In this document: positions 1-11,749 of the stretch, piece by piece
Layout of the letters: the number at the start of each line of letters is the position of its first letter
Position numbering within the stretch: the first letter of the stretch is position 1
NCBI GenBank assembly: GCA_903842425.1
Contig: CAIMLY010000040.1
Span: 1-34,631, forward strand
Direction: 5' to 3'
Source: an uncultured Alphaproteobacteria bacterium
GTDB taxonomy: Bacteria > Pseudomonadota > Alphaproteobacteria > Caulobacterales > Caulobacteraceae
Length of the DNA: 34,631 nt
The notes under the pieces: model-generated
The model's database searches: none
Told to the model about the DNA's origin: nothing
The model's input: only the letters and a program-made list of their open reading frames with translations
Position numbers and translations under genes: made by a program

Positions 1-381
1 CGGGACGCCGGGCCCCGGAGCGAACCCGCCGCTGGGGTCCCGGTCTCCGCGGCTGAGGTCACCGGATCCGAGTCCCGGGTCCCCGATAGCCAAAGCCCCG
101 AGATCCAGGGCCCCGAGGTCCAGGCCCCCCCGGTCCAAGCCCCCGAGACCCGGCGCTCCGGGCCCCGGCGGTCCGAGCCCCGGGCGTCTGAACCCCGGGC
201 GCCCGAGCCGGATCCCGCGCCGCGCGCGCCCCGGCGGGAACGCCCGGAACGCCCGGCCCGTGGCGCCAGCCGCGACCCCGGATCATCCGATGAAGGGCCA
301 AGGGGCGAAAAGCCGGTGGTGGGTTTCGGGTCAGAACTGCCCGCCTTCCTCTCACGACCCACAACCCCAGGCCGAAAATAG
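1..381 (+). CDS. 3' end of a CDS entering from the left edge; Pro/Arg/Glu-rich low-complexity tail ending ...KPVVGFGSELPAFLSRPTTPGRK*; possibly the C-terminal tail of a DEAD-box RNA helicase
   Basis: Frame 1 is open from base 1 to TAG at 379-381 (not in the ORF track because no start lies in the window). The terminal VVGFGxxxPAFLxRP motif resembles tails I associate with alphaproteobacterial DEAD-box helicases; that identity is uncertain. Confidence 0.55.
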   Translation, partial: RDAGPRSEPAAGVPVSAAEVTGSESRVPDSQSPEIQGPEVQAPPVQAPETRRSGPRRSEPRASEPRAPEPDPAPRAPRRERPERPARGASRDPGSSDEGPRGEKPVVGFGSELPAFLSRPTTPGRK

Positions 382-494
382 GGCGAGAACGCCTCTGCGC
401 TTGACTCGGGGGCGCTGGGGCGAAAGGGAGACGGGGACGGGCGCTGTCGCCTGTCCAGGAATGTCACCGGGCTGGGGGGCCAGGAAAGAAAGGG

Positions 495-1538
495 ATGGCG
501 GAGGATCTCGACTCCAAGTTCAGGTCGCCGGAGGCCTACGAGCTCGCCCGCCTGGCGCTGGAGCGGTTGGAGACCCACAGGGTCTGGCCGACGCCGGTCA
601 ACTATGAACTCTGGTCCCAGGTGATCGCCGAGCCCAATGGCCCCCTCGCCCGGGAACTCGAGCGGATCATGGTCAGCGGAGAGCCGATCACCGACGACCT
701 GACCGAGCAGCTCGCTTCGACCTTCCTGCCCAAGGCGCGCCTCAGCGAGCAGATCCGCGACACCGGGCAGGCGCTGTCCCGTGAACTCGCGACAGCGGAG
801 CAGGCGATCCGTTCAGCGCAGGAGACCAGCGAGACCTTCTCCAACCGCCTGGAGGAGACCTCGCGAACCCTGGAGGCAGACCCCAGCGGCTCGGCCCTGC
901 AGGAGGTGGTCGCCGACCTGTCCGAAGCCACCAAGGCGATGCAGGCGCAAAACGCCTCTGTCGAGCGCGCCCTGGCCGCTTCGACTTCAGAGGTCGCCAT
1001 GCTCCGCGAGCAGCTCGAGGAAGTCCGGAAGGAAGCCGCGACAGACCCCCTCACCCGCCTGGCCAATCGCCGTGCGTTCGACGACCGGATCGAGCTGGCC
1101 CGGGAAGAAGCGGAGGCCAAGGGCGACTACTTCTGCCTCGTCCTCCTCGACATCGACCACTTCAAGAAGTTCAACGACACCTGGGGACACCAGACCGGCG
1201 ACCAGGTCCTTCGGTATGTGGCCAGCGTCATCCGCAAGCGCGTCCTGCCGCCCCGCTTCGCCGCACGGTTCGGAGGCGAGGAGTTCGCCATCATCCTTCC
1301 GGGTGAGAGCCTGTTCGAGGCGTCCCCGCTGGTGAACACGATCCTCAAGGACGTCTCTGCGGCCAGCATCCGCCGGCGTTCCACCAACGACAACCTGGGG
1401 ATCATCACCCTTTCTGCGGGCATTGCCGGCTATCGTGCCGGGGATACGATCCACGAACTGATCGAACGCGCCGACTCCAGCCTCTACAAGGCCAAGCGCC
1501 GCGGCCGTAACCGCCTGGTAGTCGAAGGCGACGGCTGA
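495..1538 (+). CDS. GGDEF-domain diguanylate cyclase with N-terminal coiled-coil region
   Basis: DPLTRLANRRAFD, LDIDHFKKFNDTWGHQTGDQVLR and RFGGEEFAIILP motifs; RBS-like ggaaagaaaggg before ATG. Confidence 0.93.
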   Translation: MAEDLDSKFRSPEAYELARLALERLETHRVWPTPVNYELWSQVIAEPNGPLARELERIMVSGEPITDDLTEQLASTFLPKARLSEQIRDTGQALSRELATAEQAIRSAQETSETFSNRLEETSRTLEADPSGSALQEVVADLSEATKAMQAQNASVERALAASTSEVAMLREQLEEVRKEAATDPLTRLANRRAFDDRIELAREEAEAKGDYFCLVLLDIDHFKKFNDTWGHQTGDQVLRYVASVIRKRVLPPRFAARFGGEEFAIILPGESLFEASPLVNTILKDVSAASIRRRSTNDNLGIITLSAGIAGYRAGDTIHELIERADSSLYKAKRRGRNRLVVEGDG

Positions 1539-1607
1539 TCAATGGGTCTGGCCTGACGCAGGGTCAGCCGGGCTTTCCTGACTCCAAGACCAAATCCGGA
1601 GGGACGA

Positions 1608-2414
1608 ATGGCCTACGAGAAGATCAAGATTTCGCTGAATGACGGCATCGCCGTCATCTCCATCGCCGATCCGGCCACCATGAACGCCGCAGGGCTGGAC
1701 ACCATGGCCGAGCTGCGCGCCGCCTTTGCGGCCTACGCCCGGCCCGACTCCGGCGCACGCTGCGTGATCCTGACGGGCGAGGGACGCGGCTTCTGCTCCG
1801 GGGCGAACCTCTCCGGAGGCGGAAGCGCCGGCCAGGCGTCGAACCCGGACCCGGAAGGCCCCGACTCCGGGTCCGCCCTGGAGACCGTCTACAACCCCTT
1901 CATGACCTCGCTTCGGGACTATCCGATCCCGATCGTCACGGCGATCAACGGCGCCGCGGCGGGCGTGGGCTGCTCCATCGCCCTGATGGGCGACATCATC
2001 GTCGCCGGCGAGAGCGCCTACTTCCTGCAGGCCTTCCGCCGCATCGGCCTGGTGCCGGACGGGGGCTCGACCTATCTCCTGCCCCGCCTCATCGGCAAGG
2101 CGCGGGCCCTCGAGATGGCCCTGCTGGGCGAGAAGATCCCGGCCAAGACCGCCCTCGACTGGGGCCTCGTGAACCGGGTGGTGCCGGACGACCAGCTGAT
2201 GGCGACCGCCCACGAGATCGCCCGCTCCCTGGCCGACGGCCCCTGGGCGCTGGGGTCGATCCGCAAGCTCATCTGGGACAGCCTCGACAATCACTGGCTG
2301 CAGCAGCTCCACGCTGAGCGGGTGGCCCAACGCACCGCCGGGCGGACGTCGGACTTCAAGGAAGGCGTGATGGCCTTTCTTCAGAAGCGCGTGGCTGTCT
2401 TCAACCGCAAGTAG
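1608..2414 (+). CDS. enoyl-CoA hydratase/isomerase family protein
   Basis: Crotonase-fold motifs: CVILTGEGRGFCSGANL, PIVTAINGAAAGVGCSIALMGDI, RRIGLVPDGGSTYLLPRLIG. Confidence 0.92.
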   Translation: MAYEKIKISLNDGIAVISIADPATMNAAGLDTMAELRAAFAAYARPDSGARCVILTGEGRGFCSGANLSGGGSAGQASNPDPEGPDSGSALETVYNPFMTSLRDYPIPIVTAINGAAAGVGCSIALMGDIIVAGESAYFLQAFRRIGLVPDGGSTYLLPRLIGKARALEMALLGEKIPAKTALDWGLVNRVVPDDQLMATAHEIARSLADGPWALGSIRKLIWDSLDNHWLQQLHAERVAQRTAGRTSDFKEGVMAFLQKRVAVFNRK

Positions 2415-2420
2415 CCCGGA

Positions 2421-2822
2421 TCAGGCGTCAGGCGCTGCGGCGGGCTGGATGGTGACGCTCTCGCCGCAGCCGCAGGCGTCGGTCTGGTTGGGATTGCGGA
2501 ACACGAACTTGGACGACAGGCGGGTGACCTCGTAGTCGACCACGGTTCCGAGCAGGAAGAGGACGGCGGAGGGCTCCACCAGGATGGTGACGCCCTGGTC
2601 CGTCACCACCTCGTCCAGGGGATCAATCGCCTGTGCGTATTCCAGGACATACTCCTGTCCGGCGCAGCCACCGTTCTTGACGCCCACGCGCAGGCCGGCG
2701 AGGGGTGTCTCGGACCGGGCGATGATCTCACGGACGCGCTCCGCCGCCGCAGGGGTCAGGGAGACCACCTGGGGGCGGGGGCGACGGGGACGCGGCGTGG
2801 CGGAGAGCGTTTCCAGGGTCAT
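2421..2822 (-). CDS. sufA: A-type Fe-S carrier (HesB/IscA/SufA family)
   Basis: VGVKNGGCAGQEYVLEYA and C-terminal CGCGES cysteine motif; last gene of the suf operon. Confidence 0.88.
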   Translation of the reverse strand: MTLETLSATPRPRRPRPQVVSLTPAAAERVREIIARSETPLAGLRVGVKNGGCAGQEYVLEYAQAIDPLDEVVTDQGVTILVEPSAVLFLLGTVVDYEVTRLSSKFVFRNPNQTDACGCGESVTIQPAAAPDA

Positions 2823-2837
2823 GGGCCTAATATGGGC

Positions 2838-3206
2838 TCAGAACATGTTCAATTGAAGCTTGGCCTCGTCGGACATCCGCGAGGGATCCCAGGGCGGATC
2901 GAAGACCAGGTCGACCTTGACGTTCCGCACGTCGGGAATGGCGCGGACGGCGTCCTCGACCCAGCCGGGCATCTCTCCCGCCACAGGGCACCCCGGCGCC
3001 GTCAGGGTCATGTCCACGGCGACATCCCGGTCGTCGGAGACATCGACCTTGTAGATCAGGCCCAGCTCGTAGATGTCGACCGGGATTTCCGGGTCGAAGA
3101 CGGTCTTGAAGGCCTCGATCAGCCGGTCGGTCAGGCGGTCGAGTTCGCCCTGGCTCAGGGCGCCGGAAGCCCCCTCGGGGCTGGCGTCAGGGGGGGTGGC
3201 GGTCAT
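2838..3206 (-). CDS. sufT: DUF59/MIP18-family Fe-S assembly protein (SufT-like)
   Basis: FDPEIPVDIYELGLIYKVDV, MTLTAPGCPVAGEMPGWVEDAV; 4-nt overlap with sufS. Confidence 0.85.
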   Translation of the reverse strand: MTATPPDASPEGASGALSQGELDRLTDRLIEAFKTVFDPEIPVDIYELGLIYKVDVSDDRDVAVDMTLTAPGCPVAGEMPGWVEDAVRAIPDVRNVKVDLVFDPPWDPSRMSDEAKLQLNMF

Positions 3207-4417
3207 GTGAAAAAGGTCCGGGTTCGGTCAAGGGCGTCGAGGAAGGCGTCCACTTCCTGGGCTGTGTTGTAGAGGGCGAAGGAGGCGCGGACACTGGAGC
3301 TGACCCCCAGCCGCCGCATGAGGGGCTCGGCGCAGTGGGTCCCCGCCCGGACGGCCACGCCGTAGCGGTCCAGCAGTTGGGCGATGTCGTGGGCGTGGGC
3401 GCCTTCCAGGGTGAAGCTGAGCACGGCCCCCTTCCCCTTCGCCTGGCCAAGGATCCGCAGGCCGTTGATGGCCGCCACGCCCGCCGCCGCGCGTTCGTAG
3501 AGCGCAGCCTCGTGAGCGTGGATTGCGTCCCGGTCCAGGGCCGACAGCCAGTCCACCGCTGCGCCCAGTCCGACCGCCTCGACGATGGGCGGCGTCCCCG
3601 CCTCGAAGCGGAGGGGGGGATCGGCATAGGTGACCCTGTCGAAATCCACCCGGTCGATCATCTCGCCGCCACCCTGCCAGGGCGGAAGGGCGGCCAGCCG
3701 GTCCGCCCGGCCCCACAGCACGCCGATCCCCGTCGGGCCATAGAGCTTGTGCCCGGAGAAGGCGACGAAGTCTGCGTCGAGCTCGCCGACATCCAGGGCG
3801 GTGTGAACGACGGACTGGCAGGCGTCGACGACCATCACGGCGCCCGCCGCCCGGGCGAGGGCGGAGATCCGGCGAACGGGGTTCACGGTCCCCAGCACGT
3901 TGGACATGTGGACCACCGACACCACCCGTGTGCGTGGGGTGATCAGTCCCTCCAGGGCCTCCATGTCCAGGGCCCCGTCCGGCAGGAGGGGCGCGAAGCG
4001 CAGGACCACGCCCTTCCGCTCGCGCAGGAGGTGCCAGGGCACGATGTTGGCGTGGTGCTCCATCTCGGTCAGGAGCACCTCATCCCCCTCCGAGAGGGAC
4101 TGCCCGAGGCCTGCGGCCACGAGGTTGAGGGCCTCTGTCGCCCCACGGGTAAAGACAATCTCGGAGTCCGGAGCGCCTATGAAGGCGGCGACTTTTCTCC
4201 GTGCGTTTTCATAGAGTTCCGTCGTCTCGTTCGCCAGGGTGTGCAGGCCGCGGTGTACGTTGGCGTAGTGGTGACGCATGAGATCGGTCATGGCCCCAAT
4301 CACCGCCTCGGGCTTCTGGGCCGAGGCGGCGCTGTCCAGGTAGACGAGCGGCCGGTCGCCGATCCTCCGCGAGAGGATCGGGAACTCGCCGCGCACCCTG
4401 TCCGGATCGAAGGTCAT
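3203..4417 (-). CDS. sufS: cysteine desulfurase SufS (group II)
   Basis: YLDSAASAQKPEAVI, FSGHKLYGPTGIGVLWGR (PLP lysine), RAGTHCAEPLM (catalytic Cys). Confidence 0.95.
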   Translation of the reverse strand: MTFDPDRVRGEFPILSRRIGDRPLVYLDSAASAQKPEAVIGAMTDLMRHHYANVHRGLHTLANETTELYENARRKVAAFIGAPDSEIVFTRGATEALNLVAAGLGQSLSEGDEVLLTEMEHHANIVPWHLLRERKGVVLRFAPLLPDGALDMEALEGLITPRTRVVSVVHMSNVLGTVNPVRRISALARAAGAVMVVDACQSVVHTALDVGELDADFVAFSGHKLYGPTGIGVLWGRADRLAALPPWQGGGEMIDRVDFDRVTYADPPLRFEAGTPPIVEAVGLGAAVDWLSALDRDAIHAHEAALYERAAAGVAAINGLRILGQAKGKGAVLSFTLEGAHAHDIAQLLDRYGVAVRAGTHCAEPLMRRLGVSSSVRASFALYNTAQEVDAFLDALDRTRTFFT

Positions 4418-5447
4418 CAGGACGCCGCCCCAATCTGCGCCAGGAGCCAGGACCGCAGTCGGTCCGCCGCCGCAGGGGCCTCCACCCGGTCGATCACACC
4501 GCCCAGGAAGGAGGTCACCAGAAGGGTCCGCGCCTCGCGTTCCGGCAGGCCGCGCTGGCGCATGTAGAACAGCACCTCCTCGTCCAGGGCGCCGACGGTG
4601 GCCCCATGGGCGCAGGCGACATCATCGGCAAAGATCTCCAGCTCGGGCCGGGCGTCGACCTCCGCGCGGTCCGAGAGGATGAGGGCGTTGTGCGCCATGC
4701 GGGCGTCGGCGCCGTCAGCCCCCTCCAGGACGGTGATCCGGCCCTGGAAGACCGCCCGGGCCTGGTCGTCCACCATCCCGCGCGCCAGCTGGTCCGTTCG
4801 CCCGTCGGGGCCCTCGTGCCGAACGCTGCTGGTCAGGTCGGCGTGACGGCGCTCCCTGAGCACATAGGCTCCGTCGAGCCGGACCTCCGCTCCCTGTCCT
4901 GGATGCCGGACCCGGGTCTCGAACCTCTGGCGGCGAGCGCCGGACGTCAGGACGGTCTGGCCGAGGCGGGCGCCGGGCTCCAGCTCCGCCTCCAGTTCGA
5001 CCACGGCGACGGCCTCGGCGTCCAGGTCGGACAGGACGAGGCGCTCGCAGGCGGCGCCGGTCCCGAGGCGCATGTCGATTCCCAGCAGGGACAGGCCGGA
5101 CCCACCCCCCTCGTGGGACTCCAGCAGGGTCAGGCGGGCGGCGGGTCCAACCTCGATCCGCAGACGCGAGGCGTGGGCGCCGTCCCCGCGGGACACATGC
5201 CGCAGGATCACCGTGCGGACCTCCCCCCCGGCAACCCGGATTTCCTCAGGCCCGGAGCCATTGGCGATGGACACCCCATCGCCGGGAAGGCCGTCAAAGG
5301 GCCCGGGGCCGATGTCGCCGGGCTCAAGCGGCCGGGACGGCTCGGGGATCGCCCGCAGGAGGCCGCGAAGGTCCGTCCAGCGCCAGTCCTCATCCCGCCG
5401 GGAGGGAAGGCGCGCTGGGTCCCGGAGCCGTATGGCCTCCTCGAGGT

Positions 5448-5451
<4 letters not shown>
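4417..5451 (-). CDS. sufD: Fe-S cluster assembly protein SufD
   Basis: SufBD-type C-terminus (ADDVACAHGATVGALDEEVLFYMRQRGLPEREARTLLVTSFLGGVID), between sufC and sufS. Confidence 0.93.
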
Positions 5452-6187
<736 letters not shown>

Positions 6188-6194
<7 letters not shown>

Positions 6195-6591
6195 GAGGGG
6201 GCCTCGTCGGCAAGGTACTGGGCGAGGATCTCGAGGGCCTCGGACATGGACGTCGCGACCGCCTGCTTGCGGGGCGCTGCGGTGGGCGTTGAGGCGGTCC
6301 GCTTGTCGGCGGAGCTGACGCTGACCTCTCCGGCCTCGAAATAGGCGCGCAGGCGGAAGGCCGCATGGTCGAGGGCCACCGCGTACCGGGTCCGCTCGAG
6401 CTTGAGGCCCCGGTCGCGCAGGAACCCGGGATCCGAGTCCAGGATGTCGTAGAGGGCCGTGGCGGCGGCGTGGTCGGTCTCCTGCTGGGCGCGCTCTCTC
6501 TCTTCCCGGGCCAGGCGCTCATCCTCGCGCCGATGGATCTCCAGATCGAAGGCCTGCCTCAGGGACAGCCTCCCGGTGACGGTCGTTCGGG

Positions 6592-6595
<4 letters not shown>
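6188..6595 (-). CDS. uncharacterised 135-aa protein encoded inside the suf operon
   Basis: Overlaps sufB by 4 nt and sufC by 7 nt on the same strand; charged helical N-terminus ([29 protein letters not shown]); no family recognised. Confidence 0.8.
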
Positions 6596-8061
<1,466 letters not shown>

Positions 8062-8072
8062 CTGTCTGCTCC

Positions 8073-9212
8073 TCAGGCCGCAGCCGGATGCCGGCGGGAA
8101 TCCCGCCGGGTCTTCAGCTCGATCCAGGCCTCGGCCGCGATCCGCCAGTCCTCGGGCCGGGTCGACCAGCCGCCGCTGAGGCGGATGGCGCAGCCGGCCA
8201 GGTCGCCCAGTCCCATGGCCTCCAGGACCCGGCTGGGCCGGACCTTGCCGCTGGAACAGGCGGCGCCCGCGCTGACCCGGACTCCGGCGAGGTCCAGGCC
8301 CATGACCTGGATTTCCGAGGGCAGGTCGGGGGCCGCGATGCACAGCACATCGGCCAGACGCGGTGCGCCGGCGCCGATCACCGTGGCCCCCGCCTTGGCC
8401 ATGGCGTGCGCAGCTGCATCCCGGGCCCTCGGGTCGACGCCGAAGGACGACAGCACGGCCGAGGCCGCGGCGCCGAAGCCGGCGGCCCCGATCAGGTTCT
8501 GGGTCCCGGCCCGGCGGCCGTGCTCCTGCCCGCCGCCCGGGAGGTCCCGGGTGATGCGGGTGCGCGGTCCGGCGACCAGGGCGCCAATGCCCTGGGGACC
8601 GCCGAGCTTGTGGGCCGAGAGCGCGAGACTGTCGGCGCCCAGGGCCTCGAGCCCGGCGGGAATCCGGCCGGCGACCTGGACAGCGTCCACGTGCAGCCAG
8701 CCGCCTGCGGCGCGGACCCGCTCACCCGCCGCCCGGGTCGGCTGGATCACGCCGGTTTCGTTGTTGGCGGCCATGAGGGCGAGGAAGGCGCGCCCGGACT
8801 CCGGCGCCTGGCTGTCCAGGGCCGCCTGGAGGACCTCCAGGTCAATCTCCCCGCTGGGCAGGACCGCGACCTCGACCACCTCCGCACCACTGGCGAGGGC
8901 CGCCTCGCGGACGCAGTCGTGCTCGATGGCGGAGACCAGCAACCGGCGGGAGCCGGCGGCGACCGCGCTGCGGATCGCCAGGACATTCGCCTCGGTGCCG
9001 CCGCTGGTAAAGGTCACGGCGGAAGGCGGCGCCTCCGCCAGGGCGGCCACCCGGGCGCGGGCCTCCTCCAGGAGGGCGCGGGCGGCGCGGCCATCGGCGT
9101 GCACTGAACTGGGGTTGCCTGTCACCTCGAAGGCGGCGGACATGGCCTCGCGCGCCTCAGGCCGCAGGAGGGACGTGGCGCAGTGGTCCAGATAGACCCC
9201 GGCGGCGCTCAT
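8073..9212 (-). CDS. NifS/IscS-like cysteine desulfurase (group I)
   Basis: [20 protein letters not shown] start at 9212; [28 protein letters not shown] (PLP Lys), [21 protein letters not shown] (catalytic Cys loop). Track start 9347 is too long. Confidence 0.92.
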   Translation of the reverse strand: MSAAGVYLDHCATSLLRPEAREAMSAAFEVTGNPSSVHADGRAARALLEEARARVAALAEAPPSAVTFTSGGTEANVLAIRSAVAAGSRRLLVSAIEHDCVREAALASGAEVVEVAVLPSGEIDLEVLQAALDSQAPESGRAFLALMAANNETGVIQPTRAAGERVRAAGGWLHVDAVQVAGRIPAGLEALGADSLALSAHKLGGPQGIGALVAGPRTRITRDLPGGGQEHGRRAGTQNLIGAAGFGAAASAVLSSFGVDPRARDAAAHAMAKAGATVIGAGAPRLADVLCIAAPDLPSEIQVMGLDLAGVRVSAGAACSSGKVRPSRVLEAMGLGDLAGCAIRLSGGWSTRPEDWRIAAEAWIELKTRRDSRRHPAAA

Positions 9213-9649
9213 GCGGCCCTCCGCCCGGCGCCGACGCGACCCGCGACGACATCCTCCAGTGAGACGGAGGCCAGCCAGGCCTCGATCTGCCGCCCCGTTT
9301 CCTCCCAGAGGTCGTGGGTCAGGCAGCGTTCGCCATTCATCATGCACCCGGGGGACTTGGCGCCGCAGCGGGTGGCGCGCAGGGGCTCGTCCACCGCCAG
9401 GACAATCTCGGCGATGCTGGTGGCCGCCGCGGCCCGGGCCAGGCGATAGCCGCCGCCGGGGCCCCGGTGGCTCTGCACCAGGCCCTGGCGGCGCAGCCGG
9501 GCGAACAGTTGCTCGAGGTAGGACAGCGAGATTTCCTGGCGGGCGGCGATGTCCGACAGGGCCACGGCACGCTCGACCGACTCGGCCTCGCGCCGGGCCA
9601 GGTCGGCCATGGCCATGACGGCGTATCGTCCCTTCGTGCTCAATCGCAT
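9209..9649 (-). CDS. iscR: Rrf2-family Fe-S regulator IscR
   Basis: MRLSTKGRYAVMAMADLA, ISLSYLEQLFARLRRQGLVQSHRGPGGGYRLAR, cysteine motif RCGAKSPGCMMNGERCLTHDLW; first gene of the suf operon. Confidence 0.95.
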   Translation of the reverse strand: MRLSTKGRYAVMAMADLARREAESVERAVALSDIAARQEISLSYLEQLFARLRRQGLVQSHRGPGGGYRLARAAAATSIAEIVLAVDEPLRATRCGAKSPGCMMNGERCLTHDLWEETGRQIEAWLASVSLEDVVAGRVGAGRRAA

Positions 9650-9771
9650 GTCCCGGACCCTAGAAGGTTGGCGTTTTTTCGAGCCTTGCCGCCGGGCCCT
9701 GTGCTAAAGCCGCCGCTTCTCGCGGGGACCGCTCCAGGGCCGGCGCCTGCGATCTAGGAAGACCAAGCACG

Positions 9772-9783
9772 ATAGTCAACTAT
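9772..9783. promoter_or_regulatory. possible IscR half-site / 12-bp inverted repeat ATAGTCAACTAT
   Basis: ATAGT/ACTAT arms. Minus strand reads ATAGTTGACT, matching one half of the E. coli type-1 IscR consensus as I recall it (ATASYYGACT); the second half-site is not convincing. Confidence 0.35.
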
Positions 9784-9808
9784 TCGGGCTCCATCTTAAG
9801 GAAGCGAT

Positions 9809-10456
9809 ATGCCAGAGGTGGTTCTGACCGGCGCGGCCGGCCGCATCGAGGGGCGCTACACGGCGGGCAAGGTCGCGAATGCGCCGATCGCCCTGATCCT
9901 CCACCCGCACCCCCGGGCTGGCGGCCAGATGAACCATCCGGTCGCCGTCCAGCTCTTCCATCTGTTCATGAAGCGGGGCTTCTCTGTCCTGCGCTTCAAT
10001 TTCCGGGGCGTGGGCCGCAGCCAGGGCGAGTTCGACTCCGGCATCGGCGAACTGGCGGACGCCGCCACCGCCCTCGACTGGCTGCAGGCCACCAACCCGG
10101 CCGCCGCCCAGTGCTGGGTCGCCGGCTTTGACTTCGGGGCCTGGATCGGCATGCAGCTGCTCATGCGCCGGCCCGAGACCGATGGATTCATCTCCGTCTC
10201 GCCGCCGACCAACATGTACGACTTCAGCTTCCTGGCGCCCTGCCCGGCCTCGGGCCTGATGCTGCACGGCGGCGCGGACACGGTGACCCCCCCGCAGGAG
10301 GTCGAGAAGGTGGTCTCCAAGCTGCGCACCCAGAAGGGCATCGTGATCGACTACGACGTCGTGGACGGCGCCAGCCATTTCTGGACCGAGCACCTGCCGG
10401 AGGTGGAGTCCCGGGTCGGGGCCTACCTCGACCGTCGCCTCGCCGAGGGCGACTAG
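9809..10456 (+). CDS. alpha/beta hydrolase
   Basis: ALILHPHPRAGGQMNHPV, GFSVLRFNFRGVGRSQGEFDSG, LMLHGGADTVTPP motifs. Confidence 0.88.
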   Translation: MPEVVLTGAAGRIEGRYTAGKVANAPIALILHPHPRAGGQMNHPVAVQLFHLFMKRGFSVLRFNFRGVGRSQGEFDSGIGELADAATALDWLQATNPAAAQCWVAGFDFGAWIGMQLLMRRPETDGFISVSPPTNMYDFSFLAPCPASGLMLHGGADTVTPPQEVEKVVSKLRTQKGIVIDYDVVDGASHFWTEHLPEVESRVGAYLDRRLAEGD

Positions 10457-11574
10457 GCCGGAGGCTGGCCGGGGCGGGCTATCCGTCCGCCGGTCATCGG
10501 CGCCGGCGCCCCCGTCGTGCCCGGCCAGGAGATGGGCAGGCCCCGAAGGCAGCGCGCGGCCAGGAAGGCGAAGGCCTCGGCCTCCAGAGCATCACCCCGC
10601 CAGCCGACGGACTCGGCGGTGACGACCTCGCAGCCCAGCCGGCCTGAAAGCGCCGCCATGAGGACAGGGTTGCGCCGTCCGCCGCCAGTGACGATCAGGC
10701 CCGAGGGCCGGACGCCCGCCAGCTGGAAGCCGCTCGCCACCGCCTCGGCCGTAAAGGCGGTCAGGGTGGCGACGGCGTCCTCGAGCGAGAGCCCGTCCGT
10801 GGGGGCGGGGGAAAAATCGTACCGGTCCAGGGACTTGGGAGCGGGCTCAAGGAACCAGGGATGGTCCATCAGCCTCGCAAGGACAGGGCCCGAGACCGCG
10901 CCCGCCGCGGCCAGCCGGCCATCGACGTCGAACCGCCCCGCCCCGCGCGCCGCCACCACCTGGTCGATCAGGCCATTTCCGGGCCCGGTGTCGAAGGCGA
11001 CGACCCGGTCGCCTCCGGCCCAGCAGGTCAGGTTGGCCACGCCGCCGATGTTCAGCACCGCCAGCGGGGCGGAGAGGCCCGAGGCCGCCGCCCGGGCCAG
11101 GTGATAGACGGGCGCCAGGGGCGCGCCCTCCCCGCCTGCCGCAACGTCCGCCGTCCGGAAGTCGAAGGCCACGGGAACGCCCGTGGCGCGGGCCAGCCAG
11201 GCGCCGTCGCCCAGCTGCAGGGTCCGTCCCTTTCGCCCGCCGGCGGGACGCTCATGCAGGACGGTCTGGCCGTGCATGCCGACCAGGTCGAGGTCGGACC
11301 AGTCCAGGCCGTTCGACCTCAGGAAGGCGGTCCCCGCCGACAGGTGGACCTCGGCGACGGCGCGGGCCGCCTCGGCGAAGACGGGTGGATCAGGGGCCTC
11401 GCGGGGGTGGTCCAGTGCGGCCCGGATGGCGTCCCGCAGGAGGGTCCGCAGGGGGTCCGACAGGGGCTCCTCGCCCGCCGGCCCGAAGGCGGTGATCACC
11501 TCGCCATCCGTCTCCAGGATCGCCATGTCGACGGCGTCCAGCGAGGTGCCGGTCATGAAGCCCAGGATGTGCAT
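10453..11574 (-). CDS. anmK: anhydro-N-acetylmuramic acid kinase
   Basis: MTGTSLDAVDMAILETDG, GMHGQTVLHERP, LNIGGVANLT, FDTGPGNGLID, VTGGGRRNPVLM. Confidence 0.95.
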   Translation of the reverse strand: MHILGFMTGTSLDAVDMAILETDGEVITAFGPAGEEPLSDPLRTLLRDAIRAALDHPREAPDPPVFAEAARAVAEVHLSAGTAFLRSNGLDWSDLDLVGMHGQTVLHERPAGGRKGRTLQLGDGAWLARATGVPVAFDFRTADVAAGGEGAPLAPVYHLARAAASGLSAPLAVLNIGGVANLTCWAGGDRVVAFDTGPGNGLIDQVVAARGAGRFDVDGRLAAAGAVSGPVLARLMDHPWFLEPAPKSLDRYDFSPAPTDGLSLEDAVATLTAFTAEAVASGFQLAGVRPSGLIVTGGGRRNPVLMAALSGRLGCEVVTAESVGWRGDALEAEAFAFLAARCLRGLPISWPGTTGAPAPMTGGRIARPGQPPA

Positions 11575-11749
11575 GGCGCTTGACTGCCATGGCCGCCGGG
11601 CCTAGGCCAGCGCCATGTTTGCGCCCCTCGCCGCCGACCAGACCTATTACCGCCGCCCCTGACGACGGCGTGAGACCTTTCGCGCCGCCCTCCCCGGCCG
11701 GCGCGCTCTGGAAACGGCGCCGGCCCGACCGAGCCCTCCGGAGCCGACC

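Noticed and set aside
1-250. tandem-repeat or CRISPR-like array from recurrent CCCGAG/CCGGGCCC units
   Set aside because: Units are irregular and explained by a Pro/Arg/Glu-rich coding tail in frame 1; no conserved repeat-spacer structure.
11575-11749. tRNA or T-box-like leader upstream of tyrS
   Set aside because: No tRNA cloverleaf or T-box sequence found; only a GC-rich inverted repeat.
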